Assembly: GCA_963931925.1 (NCBI GenBank)
Contig: OZ007569.1
Location: forward strand, 64,230,046 to 64,294,045
Reading direction: 5' to 3'
Length of the DNA: 64,000 bases
Source of the DNA: Onchidella celtica
Taxonomy: Eukaryota; Mollusca; Gastropoda; Systellommatophora; Onchidiidae
Notes under the pieces: generated by a model
The model's database searches: none
The model's input: the letters and a program-made list of their open reading frames with translations, nothing else
Told to the model about the DNA's origin: nothing
Shown here: positions 49,601 through 59,960 of the stretch, one piece after another
Layout: each line of letters starts with the position of its first letter
Numbering within the stretch: the first letter of the stretch is position 1
Made by a program: the position numbers and the translations under genes

Positions 49601-50511
49601 AATTCTCCTAAAGTAATTAAAAAGAAATGACACAAATGACTCCATACAAAAGATGAATCAAATGTAGCAGTTCACTGTCAACAAAAGAGTGAAGATGTCA
49701 CTCATAAAAAAAAAAAAGGCTTCTCCTGGAATGGGCCTGTGGGTGACTTCTGTGTCATATAGAGCAGTCTACTTTGTTTATCTTGGGTTATTTAAAAAGA
49801 TAACATCTAGTTTTCAATTTATGCGAAATTTGACTGGAAATGCACTGCATTATTTTAAAGAAAAAATTTAAAGTAGCACCAAGAAAAAAAAAAATTCCAT
49901 CAAATCTATGTGGGCCTTTATAAATAACCTACCTTGTCATTAATGCGAGCAGTAATAGTTCCATGAGCCTCTCCATTCATGTTCAACATGCGAATTTCTT
50001 CTTTTGTGAACATTTCTTTCATCTGGGCTGGCGTTGCCGTTGTGGCAAAATCAATATCTGCTGGTACTTTACCAACAAGGAGGTCCCTTACTGCCCCACC
50101 AGCAATACGCATTTCATAACCATACTTTGTAAAGAGGTCTATCAAAGTCTGAAGCTCTGGTGTGAAAATGGAGAGAAATTCTGGTGAATCCAATTTCATT
50201 GTGATCAGGTTGGGCTTTGAAATAATCTCAGCTGAAGATCGTGTCACGTACACAGTGGATGTTCTTGAAAAGTTTCTGTCACAAGAACTGACAAACACAT
50301 CTGACTTTCTAAGATGAAATGGCTTGTAATGGATTTTTTCACTCACAGTCACATGGTAGCCATTTGCTGTAAAGCCAAGAAATTTTGCAGAATGGCTAAT
50401 AGACTGTGACCATGACAAACAATAGCTTGCTCTTCTGGGAAGGTGATTTGACACAAATAATTTCAAATGGTGACTACAGATGAGAGAAAACAGTGATGCT
50501 TTGCTACTCAT
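40448..50511 (-). CDS. TRNT1: TRNT1, CCA-adding tRNA nucleotidyltransferase, 8 coding exons, spliced
   Basis: The enzyme adds and repairs the 3'-CCA of nuclear and mitochondrial tRNAs, using CTP and ATP without a template. The joined exons give 522 residues (human 434). In order: presequence-like N terminus 1-104; MKLDSPEF at 105; nucleotidyltransferase motif A with GGAVRD at 138-143 and the metal-binding DID at 152-154; [10 protein letters not shown] (motif B, RRD) in exon 2; [16 protein letters not shown] (motif D type) across exons 3-4; [12 protein letters not shown] in exon 5; C-terminal domain ending in a Lys-rich tail. The exon lengths sum to 1569 nt with the stop and all phases agree. 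The first 57 residues have no acidic residue and many Ser, Arg, Lys and His, fitting mitochondrial import. Starting at Met105 would give a cytosolic/nuclear form. The gene converges on PALS1 and hosts nested transposons in intron 6. Confidence 0.97.
41170..41361 (-). CDS. TRNT1: TRNT1 exon 7
   Basis: 192 nt, phase 0 to 0. [20 protein letters not shown] ... [12 protein letters not shown], matching human LRLKIAKEEKNLGLFIV and VCELLKYQG. Confidence 0.95.
42074..42712 (-). pseudogene. LINE C-terminal thumb and CCHC-like finger
   Basis: This continues the reverse transcriptase in another frame: [47 protein letters not shown] and a terminal C-x2-C-x12-H-x4-C pattern ([20 protein letters not shown] then C). 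The same block, diverged, occurs in the truncated copy at 56426-56957. Confidence 0.93.
42699..43892 (-). pseudogene. LINE reverse transcriptase domain
   Basis: About 397 codons. Palm and finger motifs in order: [97 protein letters not shown] (catalytic FADD) and [11 protein letters not shown]. The start at 43892 is only the first Met after the frameshifts. An extra base in a T run near 42735 ends the frame. Confidence 0.95.
43911..45272 (-). pseudogene. LINE apurinic endonuclease domain (CFDP2-like)
   Basis: The frame opens after a TAG at 45275-45273, with a first Met at 45188. The sequence before that Met, [14 protein letters not shown], is already the first endonuclease motif, so translation must start upstream or by other means. 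[23 protein letters not shown] and the terminal [12 protein letters not shown] carry the Glu, Asp/Asn and Asp/His catalytic residues of the exonuclease-endonuclease-phosphatase fold. The frame stops at 43911, before the reverse transcriptase, through frameshifts. Confidence 0.92.
45276..45956 (-). other. LINE 5' region with possible small ORF1
   Basis: The first base of the element (45956) is the A of an ATG that opens 101 codons to 45651. Other frames at 45816-45442 and 45476-45288 overlap in steps. None has a recognisable domain. RTE elements can have a short first ORF, so this may be a decayed ORF1 or simply 5' UTR. Its GC content is well above the host intron. Confidence 0.4.
46925..47037 (-). 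CDS. TRNT1: TRNT1 exon 6
   Basis: 113 nt, phase 1 in, phase 0 out. [20 protein letters not shown] ... [12 protein letters not shown]. The donor GAT|GTAAGG opens the 5.6-kb intron that carries the transposons. Confidence 0.9.
47870..47977 (-). CDS. TRNT1: TRNT1 exon 5
   Basis: 108 nt, phase 1 to 1. [18 protein letters not shown] ... ELGLGPYV matches human SGERIWVELKKIL and DLDVAPYIG. Confidence 0.96.
48408..48493 (-). CDS. TRNT1: TRNT1 exon 4
   Basis: 86 nt, phase 2 in, phase 1 out. [20 protein letters not shown] ... DGLA, matching the neck helices of human TRNT1. Confidence 0.95.
49036..49162 (-). CDS. TRNT1: TRNT1 exon 3, followed by a GC donor
   Basis: Phase 1 in, phase 2 out. [16 protein letters not shown] ... 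[14 protein letters not shown]. The exon ends TTTCAG and the intron begins GCAAGT. No GT donor nearby would preserve the frame, and AG joined to the A of the next exon restores the conserved Arg of YFRFFGR. Confidence 0.95.
49478..49607 (-). CDS. TRNT1: TRNT1 exon 2, RRD motif
   Basis: Phase 0 in, phase 1 out. [20 protein letters not shown] then [17 protein letters not shown] is the Watson-Crick-like nucleotide-selecting motif known in class II CCA enzymes, though the D/R pair itself sits in motif D. Confidence 0.96.
49933..50511 (-). CDS. TRNT1: TRNT1 exon 1, presequence and catalytic motif A
   Basis: 579 nt from ATG to GACAAG|GTAGGT, phase 0. It includes [25 protein letters not shown] and [14 protein letters not shown], all close to human TRNT1. 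Codon 105 (50199-50197) is the ATG of MKLDSPEF, equivalent to human MKLQSPEF. Confidence 0.97.
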
Positions 50512-50541
50512 GGGTATGATGTAACACAGGACATCCTACAT
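50508..50541 (-). promoter_or_regulatory. two tiny upstream open frames in front of TRNT1
   Basis: ATGTAG (50541-50536) is a start codon followed at once by a stop. A second ATG at 50534 opens eight codons whose TGA (50510-50508) overlaps the main start as ATGA. An acceptor-like tract just upstream (exon would begin at 50552 or 50546) puts both in the likely 5' UTR. They could lower or tune initiation, or favour the downstream Met105 start. Confidence 0.5.
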
Positions 50542-52029
50542 GGGTGCTGAAACTGAAAAGATAAAAAAATTGAAAAAGAAACATTTAATAAAGTTTCAAA
50601 ACAGTGAAACAACAATAGCAAAACTGCAGAGTGAATCTAAGCTTAAAAAAGATTTAGATACTTCCAAGATCCTTTGGGTCTGTTAGTGTTAGATCTAATG
50701 ATTGCAAGATTACACATTCCTATAAAAATATTTTTAAAAATGAATCAGTTGGGGGGCATTTATTTGTGGATCCCCAAATGGACAAGATCTTAGTAGTGGC
50801 CATGTATGAGTGTTGCAGGAAAGGGTGGGGGGGAGGGGCTGCCTCCTAGTGAGATAGTCCAGACCTCCCAAATAGTAGAAACAGGATATATATGGGGAGA
50901 TTAAAAAATATAATGAAGAAACAGCGGAGATAGGACAAAAACTTGGAGGTTACCGCAATGTTTTAGAAACCCACTGCTACAGTCACATTGATTGTGAGTC
51001 TTTGGTGATTCGGATCGACTCAAGTTCTGTTAGCAACGAAATGCATCATGGGCAAGAAAAGCTTTTGATGTAGACCTGTAACAGGCAGATCTAGGCCTTA
51101 TGTCCAAAGATATTGATATTGCTGTCCACCTACTGTTAACAAAACAGTTGGGGCAAAAACATCATCTAAATGCACTCAAACACACAATCGAAAATGTGAT
51201 GATTATGTAAAATAAAAAAAGGCATGTACCAGTGATGAAAAAAAAAAAAACAAGAATTTCCAAAGGAACATGGGGGAGGGCATGATTACATCATAAATAG
51301 TGGGGAAACCTCCCAAAAGGGTGGGGAGACTAGGGAGGTCTGGTTAATCCACTAAAAATAGTTCATGTGCAGCTCAGTAATTAACTGCCGAGTACATTAG
51401 AAGGCACAATCTGTCAGTCCTGACATGAGATACATTCTGAAGTCTTTCCAATGTGTAAATTATTTTAACTCAAATTTGGAGGAGTAGCCTACCATATTGT
51501 GAGTTAGGCTACACAACTTTAGTCTCCTACCTATTTCATGTTCTGTGTGTTAATCGTTGAGCCCTGCATTAACTATAATAAAGATATCCACCAAGAGGAC
51601 TAACTTGCCATGGGGGGGGGGGGGGGGGCACACCCCCCCCCGCACATGGGCCCCTCCTAAAGTCGCATCATTGTAATATCACTCTTGCCGTCCTGGTAAT
51701 TCAAATGGAACTCCTCCCCAAATTTACATTCTTTCAGTTATCTGAAAATTCTTGCTCTTTAACCACACATCATACTCACATCTGCACATTGCGATAAGGT
51801 ATAAGGCGCGACAGGGACCACCGAACATCAATCTGTGGCTTTCCAGTGAGTGTGTCTGTGAGTCACTTCGAAAATTACTTGCCGAGGAGTATATCGAGTC
51901 TAGAGATAGATGTCTCAACAGAATTTCAGTTGATATTCTACATCTAGATCATCGGCAACATTTCTTGATCATATGCAATAGGGATAACTTTACTCAGCAA
52001 CCTCAGCAACACCAAAGGTAGATGATGAA

Positions 52030-52120
52030 ACGGAATTCAATGCAATGCGCAGGGCGCAGCCATATTGTTATTTGCAAGGGAAATCAGCGCCGTTTTCAGT
52101 TTAGTCCACGTCTACGAAAG
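52030..52120 (-). promoter_or_regulatory. candidate TRNT1 promoter
   Basis: On the minus strand this short stretch holds AACAATATGGCTGCGCCCTG and TGCGCATTG. It resembles the YY1-like (ATGGC) and NRF1-like (TGCGCA repeat) motifs common in TATA-less housekeeping promoters. It lies about 1.5 kb upstream of the coding start, with no verified 5' UTR exon between. Confidence 0.25.
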
Positions 52121-52904
52121 CATTCGTTTATTTTCCACGGACTCATGAGGTCACGATGAACAACTCCCCCCCCCCCCCCCCTCAGCTATTTGAGGCCTAC
52201 TACTTCACTAAAAAATAAACTAATATAAAATAAAATAAAAGCGTTCACTATTTGAGACTTACAACTTAATTCAGATTTGAATCATCAAAAGCTGTTCCTT
52301 TTTGAAATATAATGATCTTTTTTTTAGAAAAGCATCAACATTTTTTTGTCAATAGGCACCCCAGCCAAACAACAACAACAAAAAGCAGTACATGTATTTG
52401 GGGAGATAAGAAAACACTATCAAAAATCAATACATCTACAAGCCGACACGTTTATTTTACAGAGATATGACAAGAAAAGCAGCAAAACGTTTCTGGAAAA
52501 CACAAAAGAGCAAGTAACCTTAAAATTAAAACAGTGAAACGACAGACTTCGTCATAATAACTCATACTACTTAGACTCTCCGCCCACGTCCTTAGCAGGG
52601 TTAATTAGGGCCAGCATTGTGCAAGTGGGAGTGAGGATAACAAACTTTGCACATTTATAGTAGAAAGGCATACAGATAATTAAGACTATCGAACTTACCA
52701 TATAATTCTAGACCAACTCCAAACTGACCTTTTTGGATGTGTTTGAATACTGTAAATGAAATTTTTGTAACAAATTTTGAAAATCATATCATAAACATCA
52801 AGAAAGACACAGTGATGCTCTACATGTAGGATTATAATTATTTTCTTACAAAATGTACGTCAATTTCATCGATTTTTTCCCCCTTCCATTAAGACCATCT
52901 AGAT

Positions 52905-53555
52905 GACCAGTGGTCATTACAAACATGAAAATGTTAAATCATGGGCATTTTCCACATGTTGATAATGTGAAATTTAAAATCAGTTTATTATGGTTCTATA
53001 TTTCTGTTGCTGGTGGTCAGTGTGCAGAAGTCGGCGCCCAACTTATATAACATTTGCAAAATCTTAAAATTACAACTATACATATTCATAAATTTTTGCA
53101 TTCTAGTGGGGTTATCCAGGATTGCCATCCTGCAGTGCCAAATTTACAGTTGTAGCAATTATGCGCATGCAAATAATTAGGGATACAGAATCCCCTTACC
53201 AGCTGACTTTGACGACCTCTGAAAGACTACTATTTTTTTTGTTCTGTTTACTTCTTTGTATTTTGAACTGTACAGGTCAAATATTTATTTGGGCCTAAAA
53301 ATTATAATGGCATCAGCGATTCTGCACGTGTACGCTTGTAATCATTTCTAAAAACAATTTATGACCATTTCAACTAATTCCTTAGCCCCTACAATGACCA
53401 GCTGTATCATCATTAGTCATCACATTCGCTCGGACCGTGAATCATTAATTGGCATTTTCCACATTCTGATCTCAAAGTTAAGGCATGTCAAATTTAATAT
53501 GAGTGACATAGGCCTATGCTTATATTTCTGTTGTTAATGACGTCACCGATCACCT
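52905..53555 (+). repeat. diverged direct repeat, two copies
   Basis: 52905-53035 and 53395-53555 share blocks in the same order: GACCAG, GGCATTTTCCACAT, a TTTAA-rich segment and TATATTTCTGTTG. They are diverged and of unknown family. Confidence 0.4.
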
Positions 53556-54075
53556 ACCAGGTAACGGACTAAAATCACCACACTTTTGTCCTCTGATAAC
53601 GTGTATTACACTGTAAAAAAAAAAAAAGGAGGGGGAAATATTTTATTATAATCACATCATGCGATGCAGAAATTGATGAAACATAATGCGCAGACCTTTA
53701 AATCGGCAGACATTTTCTTTCACAAAAAGTTCTGTGCAGGTGGAAAAGTTTCCCTGTAGCCGAAGGAGCGTTTAATTTGTATCATTTTTGGCAGTATCCA
53801 ACACGTCTTTGGCACAATTTCGATGTTTTTACCAAAGATTTCCAGAGCAGGCTTTTTTGTAAGCCACCCCAGTCAGTTGGACTTTCTTGTGGACTTGAAC
53901 TCGAAAGGGCAGATCGCTATACATGTGCGGTTTTGATGTGCTCAACAAGAGCATGCCAAATTGTTGATTACCCGTACTTACCCAGAGAAATGTTCTTTTC
54001 AGAGCTAAGTGATTAACTTTGTGACGTCAGGGAATGAGTTTTAAACAGTCTGTTTTCTTAAGATCTTGCATTTTA

Positions 54076-54419
<344 letters not shown>

Positions 54420-55531
54420 GCTTGGTTGCAACACGGCCACAGTCTTCCACCTTGCCCACCCCTCTTTTTTCATATAGTATAAACTCATCCTTGTAGTATT
54501 ATCTGTTCATTTCTTCAACTTTGTATCCAGTCAGTTTCAAGTACTACTCAAATTTTATAACATGATTTCCCTTTATGTCATTACTACGTGCAATCACCTA
54601 GCTAATAAAAGACTATCATATACATTGCGAAAGAATATAGATAAATACATGATAACAATGATGGAACGATGAGACTAACTGACACGAATAGGAGGGGCAT
54701 GTTTAAAAGCGACATTTTGACCACTGCTGGCAAAATGAATTGCGCAACAGCCACAGATTATTTCTAAATGTGTTTTTTTTTTTTTGTGTGTGTGTTCATA
54801 TATTGTTATCAAGGATGCCTGTCTGTTTGATCAGACCTAATCCTTAGCTCCTCTGACATCGATATCGAGAACAATGAATATTGGCCCTGCATGTTGCAAT
54901 AACGTTCTGACCATTTTTATTTTGAAAAAATCGTCCCATCGAAGATTTATTCGTGATATGTGGGCTATCTAATCAAATAATCCTACTTTTGGGACGGTGT
55001 AGGTGAACGGATAAGTTCACAATATTTCGAAATGAATCTGGCAAGGACCTACGGCATGAAGAAATAATTTTTGCATACAGAAAATAACAAAGCGATATCC
55101 CTTAACGGAAACAACAAAATTTGAAATCACAGACAGTAATTCACGAGTTCGCCGTTAAGGGCCCTGTTTCTTCTACAACAAAGTTTGTGCAGAGCTGTTG
55201 GACGGGACAGTGGGAATAGTGTGTGTCTATGTGTGCGCGCACTCACTCGTATGTGCGTGCTTGTGCAGTGTTATGTTCACATGTCAAGCATGCATCTCGT
55301 ATTAAAATAATCTTTTATTTTTGTATGTATTCCTCTTCATATTCTTCATCTTCACCATCTGTGTGTGAGTGCGCGTGTGGAAGTTTGCATACCGGTATGT
55401 GTGTCTGTTCGCGAGTGCGCATGTGTCTGTGTCATAACCTACAGTAATTTGATGAACGTACACGCCTTTCAGGGGCAACTTTCGATTCATTGCCCCCCCC
55501 CCCTCTTTCTCTCTATCTCTCCCCTTATCTT

Positions 55532-55562
<31 letters not shown>

Positions 55563-56425
55563 TTCTGTGTATATGTGGATTACTGGGCATAGACTGAATA
55601 TAAGGATAGGGACTGGAGGGGGGGGGGGTATAGTCCCTTTAAAGAAATATGTTACAACCTGTCTACAGGTCATAATATTATAGGTTTCACAGCGGCGAAC
55701 ACCGATGTCCATAGTTGTCATATATAAGAATTGACGCTCGCCAGTTTTAGGTAATAGATCTGTATGACCAATTAAGAAATCTCAGAGCATTGGATGCCAT
55801 TTCTTTTGCTGGCAACTACGAAGGGCCCGCTAAAGGCCCAATATGGGCTAGCCCAAAATGCCCATACCCGTTCCCAGAAACTCAGGGTCAGAAAGTGACA
55901 TCAAGACACTCCAAGAAGTCACTCAAAGATCAATCGAAACGGTACCTGTCGCTTACCGGCATCAGTCAGCGTAGCTGATATCAGTAGGCAGGGCAGCCTG
56001 ACATTCATACACGTGGAGTGCCTGCATCACAAAGTTTTTTTTTATTTTCTGGTTTTTCCCTTGCTATTTTGCCCTTTGCTCTTACACAATCACATTCGTT
56101 ACCGGTAGCGCTCTTCGGTATTAAATCTTATACCATAGATCGATCTAGCAAGCTTTGCTGCGACCCCACCGATTTCCTGTGGAATTTATAACATCTTTGG
56201 CGTGGCGGTGTGGGCAGTAATTAGAGTTTTAGTGTGATGCATAATAATTGGACGGCGAGCCACCAGTTTGGCACCCACGCCAGCCTTTGTCTGGTTCACC
56301 CCTTAGACCCCTTAGTGACGGCTGTCCTAGTCATAAACATCGCAGGCGGGAAATTTGCCATAACTAGGTTGGGATGAATATCTGGATGCGTGAGTTAGTC
56401 GGTCTCGGTGTACCGTTGTATGGAT
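54420..56425. other. non-coding, microsatellite-rich
   Basis: No gene seen. It contains GT-rich sequence at 55217-55290, a C11 tract at 55493-55503, a (TC)n run at about 55530-55557 and a G11 tract at 55618-55628. Confidence 0.6.
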
Positions 56426-56957
56426 CATCATCATCATTGCCTTTCTCACCCTGGATCAGGGTATAGGCCACCAACAAACACTTTCCATCCCTCTCTATCA
56501 TGGGCCAGTCTCTTTACATTATTCCAAGTCTTTCCGCTTCGTTGCACATCATTTTCTCTGGCTCTTCTCCACGTTCCGCGCGGCCTTCCTCTTGATCTCT
56601 TGCCCTGGGGATTCCAATCCAATACCTTCTTCGCGATGGTGTTTCCTGGCCTCCTGAGAGTGTGGCCGATCCATCTCCATCGCCTCCTACCAATTTCCTC
56701 TCTGACTGGGCTCTGTCTTGTTCTTTTCCAAACAATTTCATTGCTGACCTTGTCTGTCCATCTGATCTTAAGTAGCTTCCTCAAACATCTGTTGATGAAA
56801 ACTTGGATTCTCTTTATGCAGGCCTGGGACGCATTCCAAGTCTCACATCCATACAACAGGACTGACTTCACGTTCGAGTTGAATATCCTCAGCTTTGTTT
56901 TTAGAGATATATCCTTGGTTCTCCAAATCTTGCTTAAGGATGTGAAAGCTGCCTGTG
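56426..56957 (-). mobile_element. 5'-truncated RTE-like LINE
   Basis: 532 bp between perfect 13-bp duplications CCGTTGTATGGAT (56413-56425 and 56958-56970). The minus strand encodes only the reverse transcriptase C terminus: FTSLSKIWRTKDISLKTKLR, VLLYGCETWNA, INRCLRKLLKIRW and RRWRWIGHTLRRPGN, open to a stop near 56446. It ends in a (TGA)n tail at 56426-56438. Short tandem-repeat tails are typical of RTE elements. It is a different family from the element at 42018-45956. Confidence 0.93.
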
Positions 56958-56970
56958 CCGTTGTATGGAT

Positions 56971-58162
56971 ATATGATATGAAATTAGTGATATTATGTAA
57001 GTGATTACACGGACTGTGTTTTCCAAACCTTACACGAAAGGCTTATCTTGCATGTATTTTTCGAACGTATCAGATAATTAATAATCAATTCAAGAGCTGG
57101 AACTCTACTTTATTTGAAAGAGGACCAGCCAGAAAGAGGGACATAGTACAGAGAGCAAAGGGATGGGGCCCGAGAGACTGTGACAGATAAAAGAGTGTTA
57201 TCTCAAAGCTTTTGGAGAAAAGAGGACACGAACATGGGACGCGTGATTGCGTGACCCATACAAATGCGAACCACGTTGATCCACATTCAACTCACCCCTC
57301 CCCCAGTTTTTGTTCTTTTTTAAGTTAACAGAAGAACATTAAATTCGTTATCAGTCGTTCTTGTTCAAGCAACAAATATTGATAACAAAAAAGAGACTTT
57401 TTTTGTTTGTTTGATAGAATGACTTGCAAAGCGGAGCATCTGAAAGAAGGCAAACAATAGAGGGAATTTTATGCAAGTATATGAAATTTTTAATGCTGCC
57501 GCCATTCTCTCCCAAAAGTAAGGGTTCTCAGACGGCACATCATTTCCGCTACACGTCGTCAGTGATCGCTTCAGGAAAACATGGCATCCATACAGTATAT
57601 TATACCCTGAGGGGGGGGGGGTGTGTGTCCAAAGCACTATGAAAAAAGCGTACATGGATGAATGGGCAAGTGGCGGGGGTGTAAGGAATGCATGTACGTT
57701 TTTCAATCATGATAATGAGGTAAAAAGTTTGGTTTTATGTACATTTTTTCTCGGCAAATTAAGTTGTTGGAATGACAAAAATCATGTTTTTAGTGCAAAA
57801 ACAATAACAACAACAATAACAAACCCAGTCAAACAGTATATGTAAAAAAAAAAAAGCAAAGGGAGGTGGTGGGAGTGGGGTTAAAAATCCCTAAAATTGA
57901 CTGCATGTAATTATTAATGGATGTCCCTTTTCGCATATTGAAATTAAGTTAACGAGCCGAGTAGGGCTCGAGGACAATGGTTTGAACATCCCCGGCCCCA
58001 CGCAACAGCCGTTTCCGTTCCGGTGAATGCAATGTTTGCACTCTTCAGAATATTATTTTACTCAGGAAACCGAGAAAGACATACCCCGGTACCTTTTTTA
58101 TATATTGTGTGTGTGGAACGCGGCCATGTCATTTGTGCCAACGAATGATCAATTTTAGTTAA
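56971..58162. other. non-coding
   Basis: No gene seen. It has a G11 tract at 57611-57621 and A-rich runs. The open frames here are short and without features. Confidence 0.6.
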
Positions 58163-58311
58163 GGCAGTGGCTACGTTTACGGCAGATTACGCTCATACCC
58201 CAGTGGAAAAAAAAACAAAGAAGGGAAGCGCTGCTGTACGAAGGGGAGTGAAGCCGAATAAAGAAAAATGGTGAATTGTGTTCACCGGCTGCCGTAAACG
58301 TAGCCACTGTG
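58163..58311. mobile_element. 149-bp MITE with 21-bp perfect inverted repeats
   Basis: 58165-58185 (CAGTGGCTACGTTTACGGCA plus G) is the exact inverse of 58289-58309. TTTAGTTAA flanks both sides (58154-58162 and 58312-58320), a 9-bp target duplication (or 8 bp, TTAGTTAA). The CAGTGGC terminus and 8-9 bp duplication suit hAT- or Mutator-like transposons. The element is non-coding. Confidence 0.92.
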
Positions 58312-58989
58312 TTTAGTTAAAAGTGGGACAAGGGAAAGAGGGAGTGGTGCACTTGCATAAGTAAAACTATTAAGACACGTTAAAAACAAAACAAAACAAA
58401 ACAAATTAATAATAAATTTGTCTGAAACAACCAAGCAAAGATTTGACGCCTAGATAGTGAACTAGACCATTTCAAGATGCTGAACACCACTCAGGATGTC
58501 ACCATTGCTATGAGGCCACGGAAAGTCGGGACGAGGTACTCTCGCCTAAGCTTACATCTAACTTGTGCAAACATAATGTTCATCGCATATTATTCCAATC
58601 CCACATTTTGTCTGATAACCACACCGGATACTTGTCCTACATGATTTTGTTCCCGTGCCCACCTCTCATGTTTCATTTTATTCTATCTTTTATTTAACAA
58701 ACAAAAAAAAAGTGATGGCAGTGTTTGCAAAACCTTCTGACTAAATCAACTCCATGACGTGAAATTTTCACAGATGTTATGGTGGTATATTCGCCGTGCG
58801 GAGGTGTAACTTTGGATCATACAATTTCCAGAAAGGACAGAAGAATTAAGATTTATAAACCTAAAACGTTTAAATTTAGTTAAATATCCAAAACAGCTAC
58901 ATTAACGGATTGCGTTCGACTGCAAGAAAGGAAGTGGTATTCATGGGTGTATTTTGTAAACTACTTTTTTAAAAATCTAACTTTAAAAA

Positions 58990-59095
58990 AATCACGCACC
59001 CGAAAATTGAACCCGACACCCCCGATTGCACGTAAAGGCTCCAACTCACTTTTGTGCTACCAACAAGATAACTGTTTTCCGCTAAATTCATTTAT
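58990..59095 (-). repeat. possible tRNA-derived SINE relic
   Basis: The minus strand reads TTGTTGGTAGCAC, then about 45 nt later GGGTGTCGGGTTCAATTTTC. These resemble the A box (TTGGTAGAGC) and B box (GGTTCAAATCC) of tRNA-type promoters. The stems no longer pair, so it is not a functional tRNA. Confidence 0.3.
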
Positions 59096-59369
59096 TAAGG
59101 TACCTCCTTAGTTCTCATGCCTTGGGCTCGTGGCTTTAAAGCCATTTTATTTCCAGTCAATTCAAATCGAGCCATATTTATAGACAACTGAAAGACGACT
59201 TAAGGAATGCATTTAAAATTTTGATTTATTTGGACAGTAATTCGAAGAGAGAAAAGCCGTTTTAGGCAAAGTCCAAGTGGAGAGTCGAACAGATGTTGAA
59301 TTTAGAAGGTGTATTCGCTACTTATTTCATGAAATAAGGAGGGTGCAAAAAAAAAAGTCTAATGTCCCA

Positions 59370-59700
59370 GCCAGCATCCCTAGGTGAATCCGACGTAGAT
59401 TTATAGAGGGTTTCCATTGGGATTGGCAGGATGGCCGTAACGGCCGGTTGGCGACGTCAGCACGATGTCAGCATGATGCCGTAACCAGCGGATATATGTA
59501 GGAACTTTGTCATGACTATGTGCAAATTTGACGTCAACCCTACGCGTCGGATGTCTGCAGGTTGCCGGCTAGGATTTCACCTAACCTGTGAATTACGTTA
59601 CGAGGTTAATCAAGGATGTCCCATTCTCTGTTTCTCCAATGATCAAGTAGGGATTCTCTCCAGAATTACCGGGTATATTGCATGTGACTATTGTTAGCAT
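59370..59700. repeat. CpG-rich decayed repeat
   Basis: It contains short recurring phrases (GACGTCAGCACGATGTCAGC, ATGATGCCGTAAC, GATGGCCGTAACGGCCGG) in a CpG-rich stretch unlike its flanks. It looks like a degenerate minisatellite or old transposon. No family identified. Confidence 0.3.
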
Positions 59701-59828
59701 AGGACATCTGGAATGCCCCGTTTCTGCATGTTCAACAACTACATCTGACGCAGTTGATACTATTGAAAATTCAATTCACATAATGTCACAAAAACGTGTA
59801 TCGCATAGGTCTGCATATTTCATGGTTC

Positions 59829-59960
59829 ACGGACATTTGGCTGACTGACATTTGTCGGGACATTAAGAAAGGATAGTTTTTCTGACCGCACGGACGTTAG
59901 GTCGACAGGCCAAATGGACACCTAACCGAGTGGACGTTGGCTGACGGACAAAAGGCCGAA
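59829..59960. repeat. decayed minisatellite with GGACxTTxGG motif
   Basis: GGACATTTGGCTGAC, GACATTTGTCGGGACATT, GGACGTTAGGTCGAC, GGCCAAATGGACACC, GGACGTTGGCTGACGGAC and a final GGCC follow each other at about 15-20 bp spacing, in both orientations. Confidence 0.55.

Larger units (their letters stand above)
50552..54075. other. non-coding region upstream of TRNT1 coding start
   Basis: No coding exon is recognised. It contains a G17...C9 pair at 51612-51641, a C16 tract at 52166-52181, and a diverged direct repeat at 52905-53035 versus 53395-53555. Near 52030-52070 the minus strand reads ATATGGCTGCGCCCTGCGCA, a GC-rich motif cluster that may mark the TRNT1 promoter. Confidence 0.5.

Noticed and set aside
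56408..57004. 198-codon plus-strand open frame
   Set aside because: It is antisense to the truncated LINE reverse transcriptase and is hydrophobic only by complementarity.
57950..58010. Possible tRNA gene (GGTTTGAACATCC)
   Set aside because: No A box at the right distance and no cloverleaf pairing.
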